Assembly: GCA_942493265.1 (NCBI GenBank)
Contig: OW818688.1
Location: 4,774,001-4,838,000, forward strand
Reading direction: 5' to 3'
Origin: UBA12481 sp942493265
GTDB taxonomy: Bacteria > Bacteroidota > Bacteroidia > Bacteroidales > UBA12481
Length of the DNA: 64,000 nt
The notes beneath the pieces are model-generated. The model ran no database searches, was not told the DNA's origin, and saw only the letters and a program-made list of their open reading frames with translations. Shown here piece after piece: positions 16,701 through 24,233 of the stretch. Each line of letters opens with the position of its first letter. The first letter of the stretch is position 1. The translations under genes and the position numbers were made by a program.

Positions 16701-17855
16701 ATGAGTTTAAGAATCAACATCATTACCCTGATTATGCTGGCACTGTCGGTATTCACCGGCCATGGGCAGCAGGTGAAGGCCCTGTTCAGGAACCAGATGG
16801 CCATTTGGACGGCACCGAACTTCAGGGATCCCATGGAATACCACGCCGGCGGGCGATATATCCCGACCCTGAACGTAACCGATAGCCTGAGCGGCGGCCG
16901 GAAGTTGGAGGCTGAACTTTCATTCAACATTTACATGAACAAGATCTTCAAGTCCACCGAAAACAATCCGGCTGCCGTCATCCACAAGCCTTACCGTGCC
17001 TGGATCCGGTATTCCACCCACAGGCTCGAGCTCGGTGCGGGACTCCAGAACATAACCTTCGGCTCAGCTGCCGTGCTCCGGCCGCTGATGTGGTTCGACA
17101 AAACGGATTACCGCGATCCGCTTCAGATCACGGATGGCGTCCTGGGATTCCAGGGCACCTATTTTTTCAGGAACAAGTCGGATATCCGTTTCTGGGCCCT
17201 GTACGGGAACTACAATACCAGGGGTTGGGAAATCGTACCGAGCTGGCACGGTACACCGGAACTTGGCGGACGGTATGAATTTCCCGTCCCGAAGGGAGTT
17301 GCCGCGGTCAGCATTCATCACCGGGCCGCCGACTACACCGCCTATTACGGCTCCGTGCAGGCTCCGAACCAACTTCAGTTTCCTGAAGAAAAGATCGGGC
17401 TCGACGGGAAATGGGACCTGGGCGTGGGGCTCAGGTTCGAGTACGTACTCAAGCACAACAGCAAGGACCTGGGGTTTATCCGGGAATGGGAGAATTACCT
17501 GAGCCTAGGCGTGGATCATACCTTCAACGTTGGAAACGGGCTGAACCTGGTCGGCGAATATTTCCGGTACAGCAATATTGAAGATCTGAAGACCAAAGGG
17601 GTATTCGACAACTTCACCCTGTTTTCACTGGATTATCCCCTGAACCCGCAAAACTCGCTGAAACTGATGGCTTACTACAATTGGAACGCGAATAACCTGT
17701 ACCGGTACCTCAGCTATCAGCGGAAATTCAATTTCATCACCCTGTACCTGATGGCCTTCTGGAATCCGATGAACGTCCACCTCTACGGCCCCGCCGCCGG
17801 CTTCAGTCCCTTTGACGGAAAAGGGATTCAGGTGATGATGGTGGTAGAGAACTGA
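16701..17855 (+). CDS. Putative outer-membrane beta-barrel protein (384 aa)
   Basis: ATG 16701 yields a signal peptide (MSLRINIITLIMLALSVFTG, HGQ). The mature protein alternates polar and hydrophobic residues with many aromatics (RAWIRYSTHRLELGAGL, DIRFWALYGNYN, FEYVLKHNSKDLG), the pattern of a transmembrane beta-barrel of about 16 strands, though it ends in VVEN rather than a terminal aromatic residue. No specific family is recognised. The gene is noticeably richer in G+C and in GGC/CCG codons than its island neighbours, which points to a different origin. A hairpin terminator follows at 17896. Confidence 0.55.
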   Translation: MSLRINIITLIMLALSVFTGHGQQVKALFRNQMAIWTAPNFRDPMEYHAGGRYIPTLNVTDSLSGGRKLEAELSFNIYMNKIFKSTENNPAAVIHKPYRAWIRYSTHRLELGAGLQNITFGSAAVLRPLMWFDKTDYRDPLQITDGVLGFQGTYFFRNKSDIRFWALYGNYNTRGWEIVPSWHGTPELGGRYEFPVPKGVAAVSIHHRAADYTAYYGSVQAPNQLQFPEEKIGLDGKWDLGVGLRFEYVLKHNSKDLGFIREWENYLSLGVDHTFNVGNGLNLVGEYFRYSNIEDLKTKGVFDNFTLFSLDYPLNPQNSLKLMAYYNWNANNLYRYLSYQRKFNFITLYLMAFWNPMNVHLYGPAAGFSPFDGKGIQVMMVVEN

Positions 17856-17895
17856 CCAGCGCTGGTCCAATTCCCCTTGATACCCTGCAAAAAAA

Positions 17896-17920
17896 GGTCA
17901 GCATCCCTGCTGACCTAATT
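17896..17920 (+). terminator. Rho-independent-like terminator after the barrel gene
   Basis: GGTCAGCA-TCCC-TGCTGACC is a perfect 8-bp stem with a 4-base loop, with a T-rich stretch after it and an A-run before it, so it could work in both directions. Confidence 0.7.
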
Positions 17921-17967
17921 CTTACTTCTTTTCACACCCACACTATATTTTCACGCAAACACCTTAG

Positions 17968-17983
17968 TGAACCTGGAGAAACT
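17968..17983 (+). repeat. tRNA-Arg 3'-end attachment remnant, copy 4
   Basis: TGAACCTGGAGAAACT matches the tRNA-Arg 3' end (TGAACCTGGAGAGACT at 23295) with one difference. It sits between the barrel terminator and a coding-like remnant on the minus strand (about 18035-18139, ending QNN) that runs on from the HEPN stop. Confidence 0.55.
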
Positions 17984-18138
17984 GGATACCTATGTCTGAA
18001 AAGCCCGTAGAAGCTGAGGTTTCTTAAATTGCTTAATTGTTTTGTAGCGGATTTGTAGCGGTCGCAGCATTTGCCACATATTGGCCTGTTTGCTTCACAT
18101 AATTCGGATTGTTTTTCAAATAGCTGAAGGCTACACGA

Positions 18139-18540
18139 TCAATCGACCTTGATATACGACTCGATCATGGCAATGAATTCCTGCATCTCTGTAAACATCT
18201 CGATAACTATTTCCTTCTCAAAATCAACAAAGGTGTCATAATCGCCCTTGGTCCTTTTGTTGAAGGCTCTATTTACAATTTTACCATACCTGGCATCTAT
18301 CAATCCCTCATTGATAAAATTCTTGTTGAACCATCCAATGAGCTGGCTGTGCTTGGATGTTTCAAACTGATTAGCCAGCGCAAGTGCCAGTAGGGAATAG
18401 AACATGCCATAATAAATACGGTTTACAGCAGAACGAAACCGATTGTTATCGATCAGAAGCTGAACGTCCGATATTGTTTCTGTCGCTTGTTTCAAACGGT
18501 AACGGATCAAATTCGACCGGTCATTGCTGTCCATGATCAT
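18139..18540 (-). CDS. HEPN-domain protein, putative toxin (133 aa)
   Basis: All-helical HEPN fold signature: N-terminal helix RYRLKQATETISDVQLLID followed by NRFRSAVNRIYYGMFYSLLAL, the R-x-x-Y-Y-x-M-F core. HEPN proteins in this setting are RNases held in check by an MNT nucleotidyltransferase. The gene start overlaps the MNT stop by four bases (ATGA-type), so the two are translationally coupled. Unlike the copy near 14.0 kb this HEPN gene is uninterrupted. Confidence 0.85.
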   Translation of the reverse strand: MIMDSNDRSNLIRYRLKQATETISDVQLLIDNNRFRSAVNRIYYGMFYSLLALALANQFETSKHSQLIGWFNKNFINEGLIDARYGKIVNRAFNKRTKGDYDTFVDFEKEIVIEMFTEMQEFIAMIESYIKVD

Positions 18541-18857
18541 GCGTGCAGACCTGATTTAATGGCGTTCACAAAGACCGGTTGTTTCCCACGTATGGAACCC
18601 AATTCTTTTACAGAGATCAGGTGTACATCCAAGAGGATATTGTATTTTAAATCAATATCATAGCAGAGATCTAAAACCCGGTTTTCATCACTACCGGTGT
18701 AATCCCCATCTACAACAATTAATACATCGTAATCGGAATGCTCGTTGGAATCTCCGCGTGCCTGGGATCCAAACAGGACAACCTCCCTGACCGATTTGTC
18801 AAAGTTTCTGGTTAAATGCCTTTTAAGGTCGGTCAGTATTTTATTGTTCTCCGGCAT
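18537..18857 (-). CDS. MNT-type nucleotidyltransferase antitoxin (106 aa)
   Basis: Contains VVLFGSQARGDSNEHSDYDV (G-S-x10-D-x-D) at about 26-45 and a third acidic residue in NILLDVHLIS, so the catalytic set is complete. With the HEPN gene at 18139 it forms an intact HEPN/MNT toxin-antitoxin operon, the MNT gene first. A second, truncated nucleotidyltransferase fragment lies just upstream on the same strand. Confidence 0.85.
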   Translation of the reverse strand: MPENNKILTDLKRHLTRNFDKSVREVVLFGSQARGDSNEHSDYDVLIVVDGDYTGSDENRVLDLCYDIDLKYNILLDVHLISVKELGSIRGKQPVFVNAIKSGLHA

Positions 18858-18871
18858 CGTGCGAATTTTTC

Positions 18872-19117
18872 TTAAAAGTACAATAATTGAATGAATTTGT
18901 TAAAACCTTGATTTCGGCAAACGTCTGGCGCCCTGTTGATGCGGAACTTCACATAATCCCCGGTGCTGTTATCGGTCATAGGAGTTTTACCTCCCGCGTC
19001 GGAGTCAGGCTGCGCAGTTCCCCGGGCTCTGGAACCATACAGGTAAACCCTAGCCGTTGGATCGCTCTGATTGACAATTAATTTGATACGTTGCAATATT
19101 TTTTTCGCATCCTTCAT
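18872..19117 (-). pseudogene. Truncated nucleotidyltransferase (MNT) fragment
   Basis: The first ~40 residues are a normal MNT start (VYLYGSRARGTAQPDSD, with G-S-x10-D), but right after the first catalytic Asp the sequence changes to unrelated residues (AGGKTPMTDNSTGDYVK) and stops at 81 aa. The second Asp and the rest of the fold are missing. The junction near 19000 points to a deletion or insertion event. Non-functional remnant next to an intact MNT gene. Confidence 0.7.
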
Positions 19118-19252
19118 AACTCAAAAATACAAATTCTTTGGTATCACTCAATATCTTCCAAAAACCCAAAAGGATAGAATTGTCTGAAAAAGAATCCTTT
19201 TCGCGTTTTATGTTACTAGATTTAAGAAACCAATTATCGCAATTGCTGCCGA

Positions 19253-19801
19253 ATGAACACCTCATCTGCGGATGACTCTAAACAAAAGCAGTTTATGGAG
19301 TTGTATACTCCTTGTAAACAGCCGTTTTTAAAGTATTGCCGGGGGATTACCAGCACCATCGATGATGCCAAAGACCTGGCAGGCGAAACCATTGTAATCG
19401 TTTTTCAGAATATGGAAAGGCTTAGAAAAAGAGATTCATTCAAAGCCTATCTTTTCGGAGTAGCGCGACGGTTGCAATTAAATCAATACCGGCGATCAAA
19501 ATTCAGGGGTAAGTACAATGAAGAAGCGGCCAATGAAATCAAAAGCAGTGAACAACCGCCGGATATCAATCCTGACGTGGGTTTACTGTATGAATTCCTC
19601 GACAGGCTGTCGGTTAAGCAAAAGGAGGCTTTTTTGCTATTTGAATTATCAGGATTCTCATTAAAGGAGATTCAGCAGTTGCAGGGAGGAACCCTGTCAG
19701 CCGTAAAATCGAGGCTATACAAGGCGAGGGTTCAACTGCGGTTTTGGCTTAATGACGATATCGGTCCATTAGAAAACACATGGAAGGAGGACAAGGCATG
19801 A
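19253..19801 (+). CDS. RNA polymerase ECF sigma factor (182 aa)
   Basis: Sigma-70 region 2 spans about 12-80 (DDAKDLAGETIVIVFQN, KAYLFGVARR for the -10 contact helix), and region 4 about 110-165 (FLDRLSVKQKEAFLLFELSG, then the HTH SLKEIQQLQGGTLSAVKSRL). There is no region 1.1 or 3, as expected for the ECF group. The stop overlaps the start of the next gene (ATGA at 19798), so the membrane protein downstream is very likely its anti-sigma or signalling partner. It is inside the tRNA-Arg island, unlike the second ECF sigma factor at 50006. Confidence 0.88.
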   Translation: MNTSSADDSKQKQFMELYTPCKQPFLKYCRGITSTIDDAKDLAGETIVIVFQNMERLRKRDSFKAYLFGVARRLQLNQYRRSKFRGKYNEEAANEIKSSEQPPDINPDVGLLYEFLDRLSVKQKEAFLLFELSGFSLKEIQQLQGGTLSAVKSRLYKARVQLRFWLNDDIGPLENTWKEDKA

Positions 19802-21174
19802 CAAAGAAATTGTCCCACTTGATCAACAAGGCGAAACAACCGGAAATATTCCAGAATGATCAGGAAGTGATGGATTTAATAGCATCCCGAAAGGAAATCA
19901 ACATTCCCAGAGCTAGATCATACCGTCCGGATCGGATTCGTCGATTATTTAAACCATTAATCCTGATTGTAATGACAACACTGGTAGCTGTTTTCTCATT
20001 GATTCTGGTATTCTTCCCAGCAAAGGACATCCCGGATACCAAAGTCCCGATTGATGTCGCCGTCAAGGCTGCACCGGTTGCAGTTCCAATTGATTCATTG
20101 CAAAATCAGGTTACCCCTCAGGTATTGATTCCACAAAACCCGGTAAAATCAAAGCCAAAAATAAAATCTGAACTGCCCGGAAAAGAAGATAATCCAAAGG
20201 TGGTAACCACAAGGAAGGTATCAACCACAGAGGAGGCAGATTCAATGACCAACTCAAAGATTGACAGGGCTATTGAAACAGGGAACCTAGGTATTAATCC
20301 AATTGCACTGGATTCGGCAACACTGAGCTGCATCGGATTTGATGTACGATATGGGGTTGAAATATTATGGCAATCTCCGGATGGGTTTGACAGAAGTATT
20401 CGATACGATGGAAGATCCGAAGAATTCGATCTTGTCTGGACTAGGCAGGGGTATAAACGTCAAACCCCAGAAGAATATGCTAAATTTAGGCTAAAACCAG
20501 TCAAGTTTGTTGCAATGTCCATGTCTGGTTACGCGAAACCGACCACTCAATGTCACTTTTACGGGTCCCAATTTGATCCTTCCTCCTTTGACAAGCTCTT
20601 AAACATCAGCATTCCGATTTCCATGGAAGGATTTCATCTCACGCAACAACTGGAGCTACGCCAAGAATTTGAAAAATATATTTTTTGGATTATTCCAACG
20701 GAAGAACTTATTAATTGCCTGCCTGATAGTATCTCAAAACCGATGCGTAAAGAGTTCCACAAGAACATATTACCGATTCTTGAAAGTCTGACTGAAAAGA
20801 ATGGCAAGCCTGTTGATGTTGACACAACCAGTGATTTTATTCCGCCCGAAGAATTGGCGAATCCGGTTCCCTGCTTGTATTTTCCAAGCTTTTGCGAGGG
20901 GCTGCCCGGTCTGGTTAATTTTAGCGTTTACCCAATCCCGTCATCTGACTTTTTGAACATTGAAATTCTCCTCCTGCAATCCAAAAAGATCACTTATCGG
21001 CTATTTGATATTTCCGGTCGCCTGCTCAATGATAAACTTCCGGCAAGGAATTATTCTGAACCCGGTCAATACACCGAGAAAATGGATTTATCCGGTTTAA
21101 ATTCAGGGCTATACCTCTTAGTTTTAACTGATCAAGAGGGTGCCCGGATGACAAGACGGATTCTGAAGAACTGA
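19798..21174 (+). CDS. Membrane protein with T9SS C-terminal sorting domain, coupled to the ECF sigma gene
   Basis: ATG 19798 overlaps the sigma stop and has GGAGGACAAGGC before it. One membrane helix (about 51-73, LILIVMTTLVAVFSLILVFF) separates a ~50-residue cytosolic N-terminus, where an anti-sigma segment would be, from a long exported region with a Lys/Pro-rich linker and a unique middle domain. The last ~75 residues (VNFSVYPIPSSDFLNIEI, FDISGRLLND, LNSGLYLLVLTD, RRILKN) are a type A T9SS sorting domain. A membrane-anchored protein with a T9SS tail is odd: either the helix is the signal anchor removed on export, or the tail is a structural domain. No zinc-finger anti-sigma motif is seen. 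Confidence 0.65.
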   Translation: MTKKLSHLINKAKQPEIFQNDQEVMDLIASRKEINIPRARSYRPDRIRRLFKPLILIVMTTLVAVFSLILVFFPAKDIPDTKVPIDVAVKAAPVAVPIDSLQNQVTPQVLIPQNPVKSKPKIKSELPGKEDNPKVVTTRKVSTTEEADSMTNSKIDRAIETGNLGINPIALDSATLSCIGFDVRYGVEILWQSPDGFDRSIRYDGRSEEFDLVWTRQGYKRQTPEEYAKFRLKPVKFVAMSMSGYAKPTTQCHFYGSQFDPSSFDKLLNISIPISMEGFHLTQQLELRQEFEKYIFWIIPTEELINCLPDSISKPMRKEFHKNILPILESLTEKNGKPVDVDTTSDFIPPEELANPVPCLYFPSFCEGLPGLVNFSVYPIPSSDFLNIEILLLQSKKITYRLFDISGRLLNDKLPARNYSEPGQYTEKMDLSGLNSGLYLLVLTDQEGARMTRRILKN

Positions 21175-21297
21175 TTTTCAAAATACAGTTGAAGCAGCAC
21201 TTGACTGACATACATCCTGCTGATTCAATCTCAAGCCCGGAGATTGGAAAACTCGTTCGCTTGTTCAAGGAGTAGAGGGAGCATATAGAGCCAGGGA

Positions 21298-21333
21298 CCG
21301 GTGCCCGGGGATTGCGAATTTTACCGGATTTAA
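21298..21333 (+). repeat. C-terminal coding tail fragment, copy 4 (short)
   Basis: Reads PVPGDCEFYRI and stops at TAA 21331-21333. It lies about 100 bases before the propeller gene at 21433, the same place as copy 1 before the paralogue at 8307, which supports duplication of the whole tail-plus-gene unit. Confidence 0.5.
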
Positions 21334-21432
21334 TTCCATAAAACAACCAAAGAAAACTGGAAATTTGACAGAAATAAAAATCTACCTTTAATTGTTGTCC
21401 CAAACTAGAGTTTTCAATAAACCATAATCAGC

Positions 21433-22599
21433 ATGAGATCACCTTCCTTATTGATTTGCAGGGTATTTCCAACACTTTTGGTAATGAGCTTTTTAATTTC
21501 CTGTCAACCATCAAAGCAACAAAATGATCGGCATGGTGAAATCCACCTTACGATTGATCCGGCACACCTACCCCAATTTGCTAAACTATCGGAGTTGGTT
21601 GAGAGTGTAAGAATTATTCCTCTGGAAACCAGCAAGTTTAGCTTAATCGGTTATACGAACAAGATTTTCGTTGGAAGAAAGGACATATTGATTACAACCG
21701 CTGAAAATACTGCTGACCTTTTCCGATTCACATCTGGTGGAAAGTTCCTCAACAAAATCGGCAACCAGGGTAAAGGTCCTGGAGAATATTCAGATATCGG
21801 CAATATTACCGTAGTAAATGATTCCGCAAGAGTCTATATCCAGGGGCGGAGCATGCGGAAAATCCTGGAATATTCCCTGGATGGAGGGTTTATCCGGGAA
21901 ATACCTTTTGGGAAGGGTTTGTATGATGCTGCCATTCTGGATCAAAACCGGATCGCCTTTACCACTTTTAAAAACTATGAAGTCCTCATCATTAACGCAT
22001 TGAGCGGAGATACTCTGAAATATATAAAAACGGTACCGGGGGAAGGATCACAAATAAAAAGCTTCAGCGGAGATCCCTCCATGGGTTTCTTTTATACTGC
22101 CCTCGGCCGGGATACCATCTGGAAAATCGGACCGGAATCGATGGATCCGGTAATCATCTGCGATTTTGGTTCGGGTCATTTTTCTTCGACTGAATACATC
22201 AGTTCCATCGGGAGGAAAGGGGGCTATCCTCCGGGTCACTTGTCCATCGGTGGCGGAGTGCTTTATGGATCTGGATTTTATTTGTTCGCAATGCTTCGCG
22301 AGAATGTCAAAAAGGAGTACACTTATTGCCGGGTTGTGGTTCAGGCAAATTCCGGTAATGTCTGGCACCTTGAACAGGGCCCGGAAAGTGATGATATCCT
22401 CTTTTGCACATCAACGGATTTCCGGACAGTCGCCTCATCCGGGGAGTGGGTTTCTGTGGTCGGACCTGACGAACTACTGGCAGCATTGCCGAAAATCAGG
22501 GAAAATAATGCTTTCAACTATCCGCCCGGGCTTACCGGACAAATTGAGAAAATGACGATTGACGATAACCCGGTACTGGTGCTCTATAAGATGAAATAA
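21433..22599 (+). CDS. Six-bladed beta-propeller lipoprotein (paralogue of 8307)
   Basis: Begins with a lipoprotein signal (LLVMSFLIS, Cys24, QPSKQQ). The sequence follows the 8307 protein almost residue by residue: LVESVRIIPLETSKF, GNQGKGPGEYSDI, DPSMGFFYTALGRDTIWKI, GPESDDILFCTSTDF, and the end DDNPVLVLYKMK. Predicted outer-membrane or periplasmic propeller with unknown ligand. The copies differ most in the second blade (residues 75-95) and in the loop around 255-270. It is bounded on both sides by QPGDCEFY-type tails (21298 and 22607). Confidence 0.8.
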   Translation: MRSPSLLICRVFPTLLVMSFLISCQPSKQQNDRHGEIHLTIDPAHLPQFAKLSELVESVRIIPLETSKFSLIGYTNKIFVGRKDILITTAENTADLFRFTSGGKFLNKIGNQGKGPGEYSDIGNITVVNDSARVYIQGRSMRKILEYSLDGGFIREIPFGKGLYDAAILDQNRIAFTTFKNYEVLIINALSGDTLKYIKTVPGEGSQIKSFSGDPSMGFFYTALGRDTIWKIGPESMDPVIICDFGSGHFSSTEYISSIGRKGGYPPGHLSIGGGVLYGSGFYLFAMLRENVKKEYTYCRVVVQANSGNVWHLEQGPESDDILFCTSTDFRTVASSGEWVSVVGPDELLAALPKIRENNAFNYPPGLTGQIEKMTIDDNPVLVLYKMK

Positions 22600-22606
22600 T
22601 CCGTGT

Positions 22607-22638
22607 CAGCCCAGGGATTGCAATTCTACCTGATCTAA
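22607..22638 (+). repeat. C-terminal coding tail fragment, copy 5 (frame-disrupted)
   Basis: CAGCCCAGGGATTGCAATTC followed by TACCTGATCTAAG is the QPGDCxFYLI tail with one lost base. It begins eight bases after the propeller stop and runs straight into the truncated toxin gene at 22647. Confidence 0.45.
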
Positions 22639-22646
22639 GTTTTTAG

Positions 22647-22829
22647 GGCATACAGTATCGGTTGCTTGCATTTTGAGACAAAACGGAAACGGACAACACA
22701 CTGATTATTTCGACTCACGGGTTCATAAAAAAGCAAGACAAAGTCCCTGGCAACGAAATTCTCAAAGCAAAGCAGTCACGGGTAAGGTATTTTGAGGACA
22801 AAGAAGGATTAAAAGACAAAAAGAAATGA
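22647..22829 (+). pseudogene. higB: HigB-type toxin remnant, truncated and interrupted
   Basis: The frame upstream of the HigA-like gene reads IQYRLLAF, stop, DKTETDNTLIISTHGFIKK and so on to a TGA that overlaps the next start (ATGA at 22826). This is the C-terminal half of a HigB/Gp49-like RelE-fold toxin; relatives have Trp where the TGA at 22674-22676 stands, so TGG to TGA is the likely change. The N-terminal half is missing, cut at the tail repeat near 22645. The toxin is dead while its antitoxin is intact. Confidence 0.7.
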
Positions 22830-23140
22830 AAACATACACATTAGACGACGTTCAGGACACCCTTCTTGGGAAAATTGGTACTCCAGACCGGGACAATTTC
22901 GAGTTTGAACTGCAAATGGACTTAATAGGGAAAGCCATAAAGCAGACCCGGCAGGAACGCCACCTGACACAGGAGGAATTGGGGAAACTTATCGGTGTTC
23001 AAAAATCCCAGATATCCAGGATTGAAAGCAATGCCAGTAATGTTACCATCGACACCTTAATGCGGGTATTTAATGCGTTACAGGCAAAAGTAAAGTTGCA
23101 AGTTGAATTACCTCACTTCAAAATCAGTCTGGGGCAGTAG
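22826..23140 (+). CDS. higA: HigA-type XRE antitoxin (104 aa)
   Basis: Helix-turn-helix protein of the HigA group: MKTYTLDDVQDTLLGKIGTP opening, then IGKAIKQTRQERHLTQEELGKLIGVQKSQISRIES with the recognition helix VQKSQISRIE at about 65-75, and a C-terminal beta-type tail (AKVKLQVEL). It is the second gene of a HigBA operon whose toxin is truncated. It may still bind its own promoter or regulate other genes. Related to the XRE protein at 14765. Confidence 0.85.
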   Translation: MKTYTLDDVQDTLLGKIGTPDRDNFEFELQMDLIGKAIKQTRQERHLTQEELGKLIGVQKSQISRIESNASNVTIDTLMRVFNALQAKVKLQVELPHFKISLGQ

Positions 23141-23241
23141 AGTAAGCAAATGCCTCAGCCGTATTTGTGACGTTCCTCGATTATTCTCTGTATATCATTG
23201 ATTACCAACCTTTTTCACTTAACCGAAATGTATCCTAAAAC

Positions 23242-23281
23242 AAAAAGCCCTCATATATCTTGTTGATAATGAGGACTTTTA
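23242..23281 (-). terminator. Hairpin downstream of tRNA-Arg
   Basis: AAAAAGCCCTCAT and ATGAGGACTTTT form a near-perfect stem around ATATCTTGTTGATA just beyond the tRNA 3' end. On the minus strand the stem is followed by a T-run. The same hairpin recurs at 8011-8049 and 13685-13722 in the partial copies of this flank. Confidence 0.65.
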
Positions 23282-23294
23282 GAAATTTTTACTG

Positions 23295-23367
23295 TGAACC
23301 TGGAGAGACTCGAACCCCCAACCTTCTGATCCGTAGTCAGATGCTCTATCCATTAAGCTACAGGTCC
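23295..23367 (-). tRNA. tRNA-Arg (anticodon ACG)
   Basis: A full 73-base cloverleaf can be drawn on the minus strand: acceptor GGACCTG with CAGGTTC (one G-U) plus discriminator A, D arm AGCTTAATGGATAGAGCA, anticodon arm TCTGA-CTACGGA-TCAGA with ACG at positions 34-36, and T arm GGGGG-TTCGAGT-CTCTCC-type. CCA is not encoded. Its 3' end is the sequence repeated at 8064, 11440, 13726 and 17968, so this gene is the integration target for the island to its left. Confidence 0.92.
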
Positions 23368-23440
23368 ATGCCCTAGGGCACTGCAAATATAACACTTTTT
23401 CCAATTTTTTAAAGCCATTGCCGGTCAGATTAACATTTAC

Positions 23441-23473
23441 AAAAAGAACCGGCTTTCAAGGCCGGTTCTTTTT
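23441..23473 (-). terminator. Terminator hairpin after small secreted protein gene 1
   Basis: AAGAACCGGC and GCCGGTTCTT pair around TTTCAAG-type loop, with T/A runs on both sides; suits the minus-strand gene ending at 23520 and may also insulate the tRNA gene. Confidence 0.7.
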
Positions 23474-23519
23474 GACTGCAATGGATTATTATCCACTCAG
23501 TTAAAACCTCCAAAAAGGA

Positions 23520-23918
23520 TTATTCCAGGTAATCCTCATCCAGCATCCACGGCTCAATTGATGCAACTTCAGGGTTTGCTGATGATTTCAGGTACCCTTC
23601 ACTGAACATCCATTCTTCCAGTCCTGCTGCATCCAGCGTCTTAAATTTCAAAACATAATCACAGGCTTCCGTATCACAGAAGGAGATCGTGATGTGGTCA
23701 ATCTGACCCAACACCTTTTGCATTCTGACAATATCATTCGCATCGATGTTATCTGAATAGGCTTTCGCCATAAATTCAATCATCGGCTTATCAACGGTCA
23801 GCGTAATGGCTTTCTTAGGAGCACGCTTGTTCGTGCGATCAATGGCATCTACCTGGGTCGACAGAGTCAGCCCAATCAGCAAAATCCCCAGCAGTTTCAG
23901 AATTCTCGAAGTTTTCAT
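23520..23918 (-). CDS. Small secreted protein with C-terminal ExWM motifs, gene 1 of 3 (132 aa)
   Basis: ATG 23918 gives a signal peptide (MKTSRILKLLGILLIGLTLS, TQVDA). The mature part has a ~60-residue acidic alpha/beta-like segment (KAITLTVDKPMIEFMAKAYS, QIDHITISF) and two C-terminal copies of a motif I write E-x-W-M-[FL]-[SD]-x-x-Y-L (EEWMFSEGYLK, EPWMLDEDYLE). Three Cys-free neighbours share it; this copy adds two Cys in FCDTEAC. About 60% identical by eye to gene 2. No named domain is recognised. Its promoter module (23960-24044) is the same as those of genes 2 and 3, and each gene ends in its own hairpin, so they are three co-regulated single-gene units. Confidence 0.75.
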   Translation of the reverse strand: MKTSRILKLLGILLIGLTLSTQVDAIDRTNKRAPKKAITLTVDKPMIEFMAKAYSDNIDANDIVRMQKVLGQIDHITISFCDTEACDYVLKFKTLDAAGLEEWMFSEGYLKSSANPEVASIEPWMLDEDYLE

Positions 23919-23959
23919 GGCTATATATATTAGAGGGCATTTCATCCTTTTTCTACTAT

Positions 23960-24044
23960 TAAGACGCTGAAAACCCGAAAATGTTACGCATGTAAGTGTT
24001 AAACAATGTGAACATTACACACTTTATGGTTAATGATTTGTTAA
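23960..24044 (-). promoter_or_regulatory. ECF-like promoter module of gene 1
   Basis: On the minus strand: a 54-base conserved block (24044-23991) with TTAACAAATCATTAACC and TTCACATTGTTTAACACTTA, then GTAACAT (23987-23981), 13 bases, and GCGTCTTA (23967-23960). GTAAC and CGTC with this spacing look like the -35 and -10 of an ECF sigma promoter. Confidence 0.6.
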
Positions 24045-24067
24045 GCCCCGGAAGGCACGGGTTTACC

Positions 24068-24099
24068 CAAAAAGAAAGGCCGGTCTGTTAGAACCGGCC
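24068..24099 (-). terminator. Terminator hairpin after small secreted protein gene 2
   Basis: GGCCGGT and ACCGGCC pair around an eight-base loop, followed on the minus strand by TTTCTTTTT. Confidence 0.65.
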
Positions 24100-24109
24100 A
24101 ATCAGGACT

Positions 24110-24165
24110 GTTTCGAAAAACAAACACTTACTCCTTGCAGTATCGTATAATATCTATCTAAATCT
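24110..24165 (-). repeat. Leftover 3' end of a gene-3-like copy downstream of gene 2
   Basis: The stretch CGAAAAACAAACACTTACTC CTTGCAGT matches 24830-24858, which contains the stop and last codons of gene 3. It shows that a gene-3-type unit once stood here and that the array grew by tandem duplication. Confidence 0.45.
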
Positions 24166-24233
24166 TCGATGTAAATTAACGGCTTTGTTGTCTTATGCAG
24201 ATATAACTACTGTTAACTTACGTTATCATTTAA

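Noticed and set aside
18035..18139. Minus-strand coding-like stretch YLKNNPNYVKQTGQYVANAA continuing past the HEPN stop
   Set aside because: No start and no recognised family; kept only as a note because it lies beside the 17968 attachment remnant.
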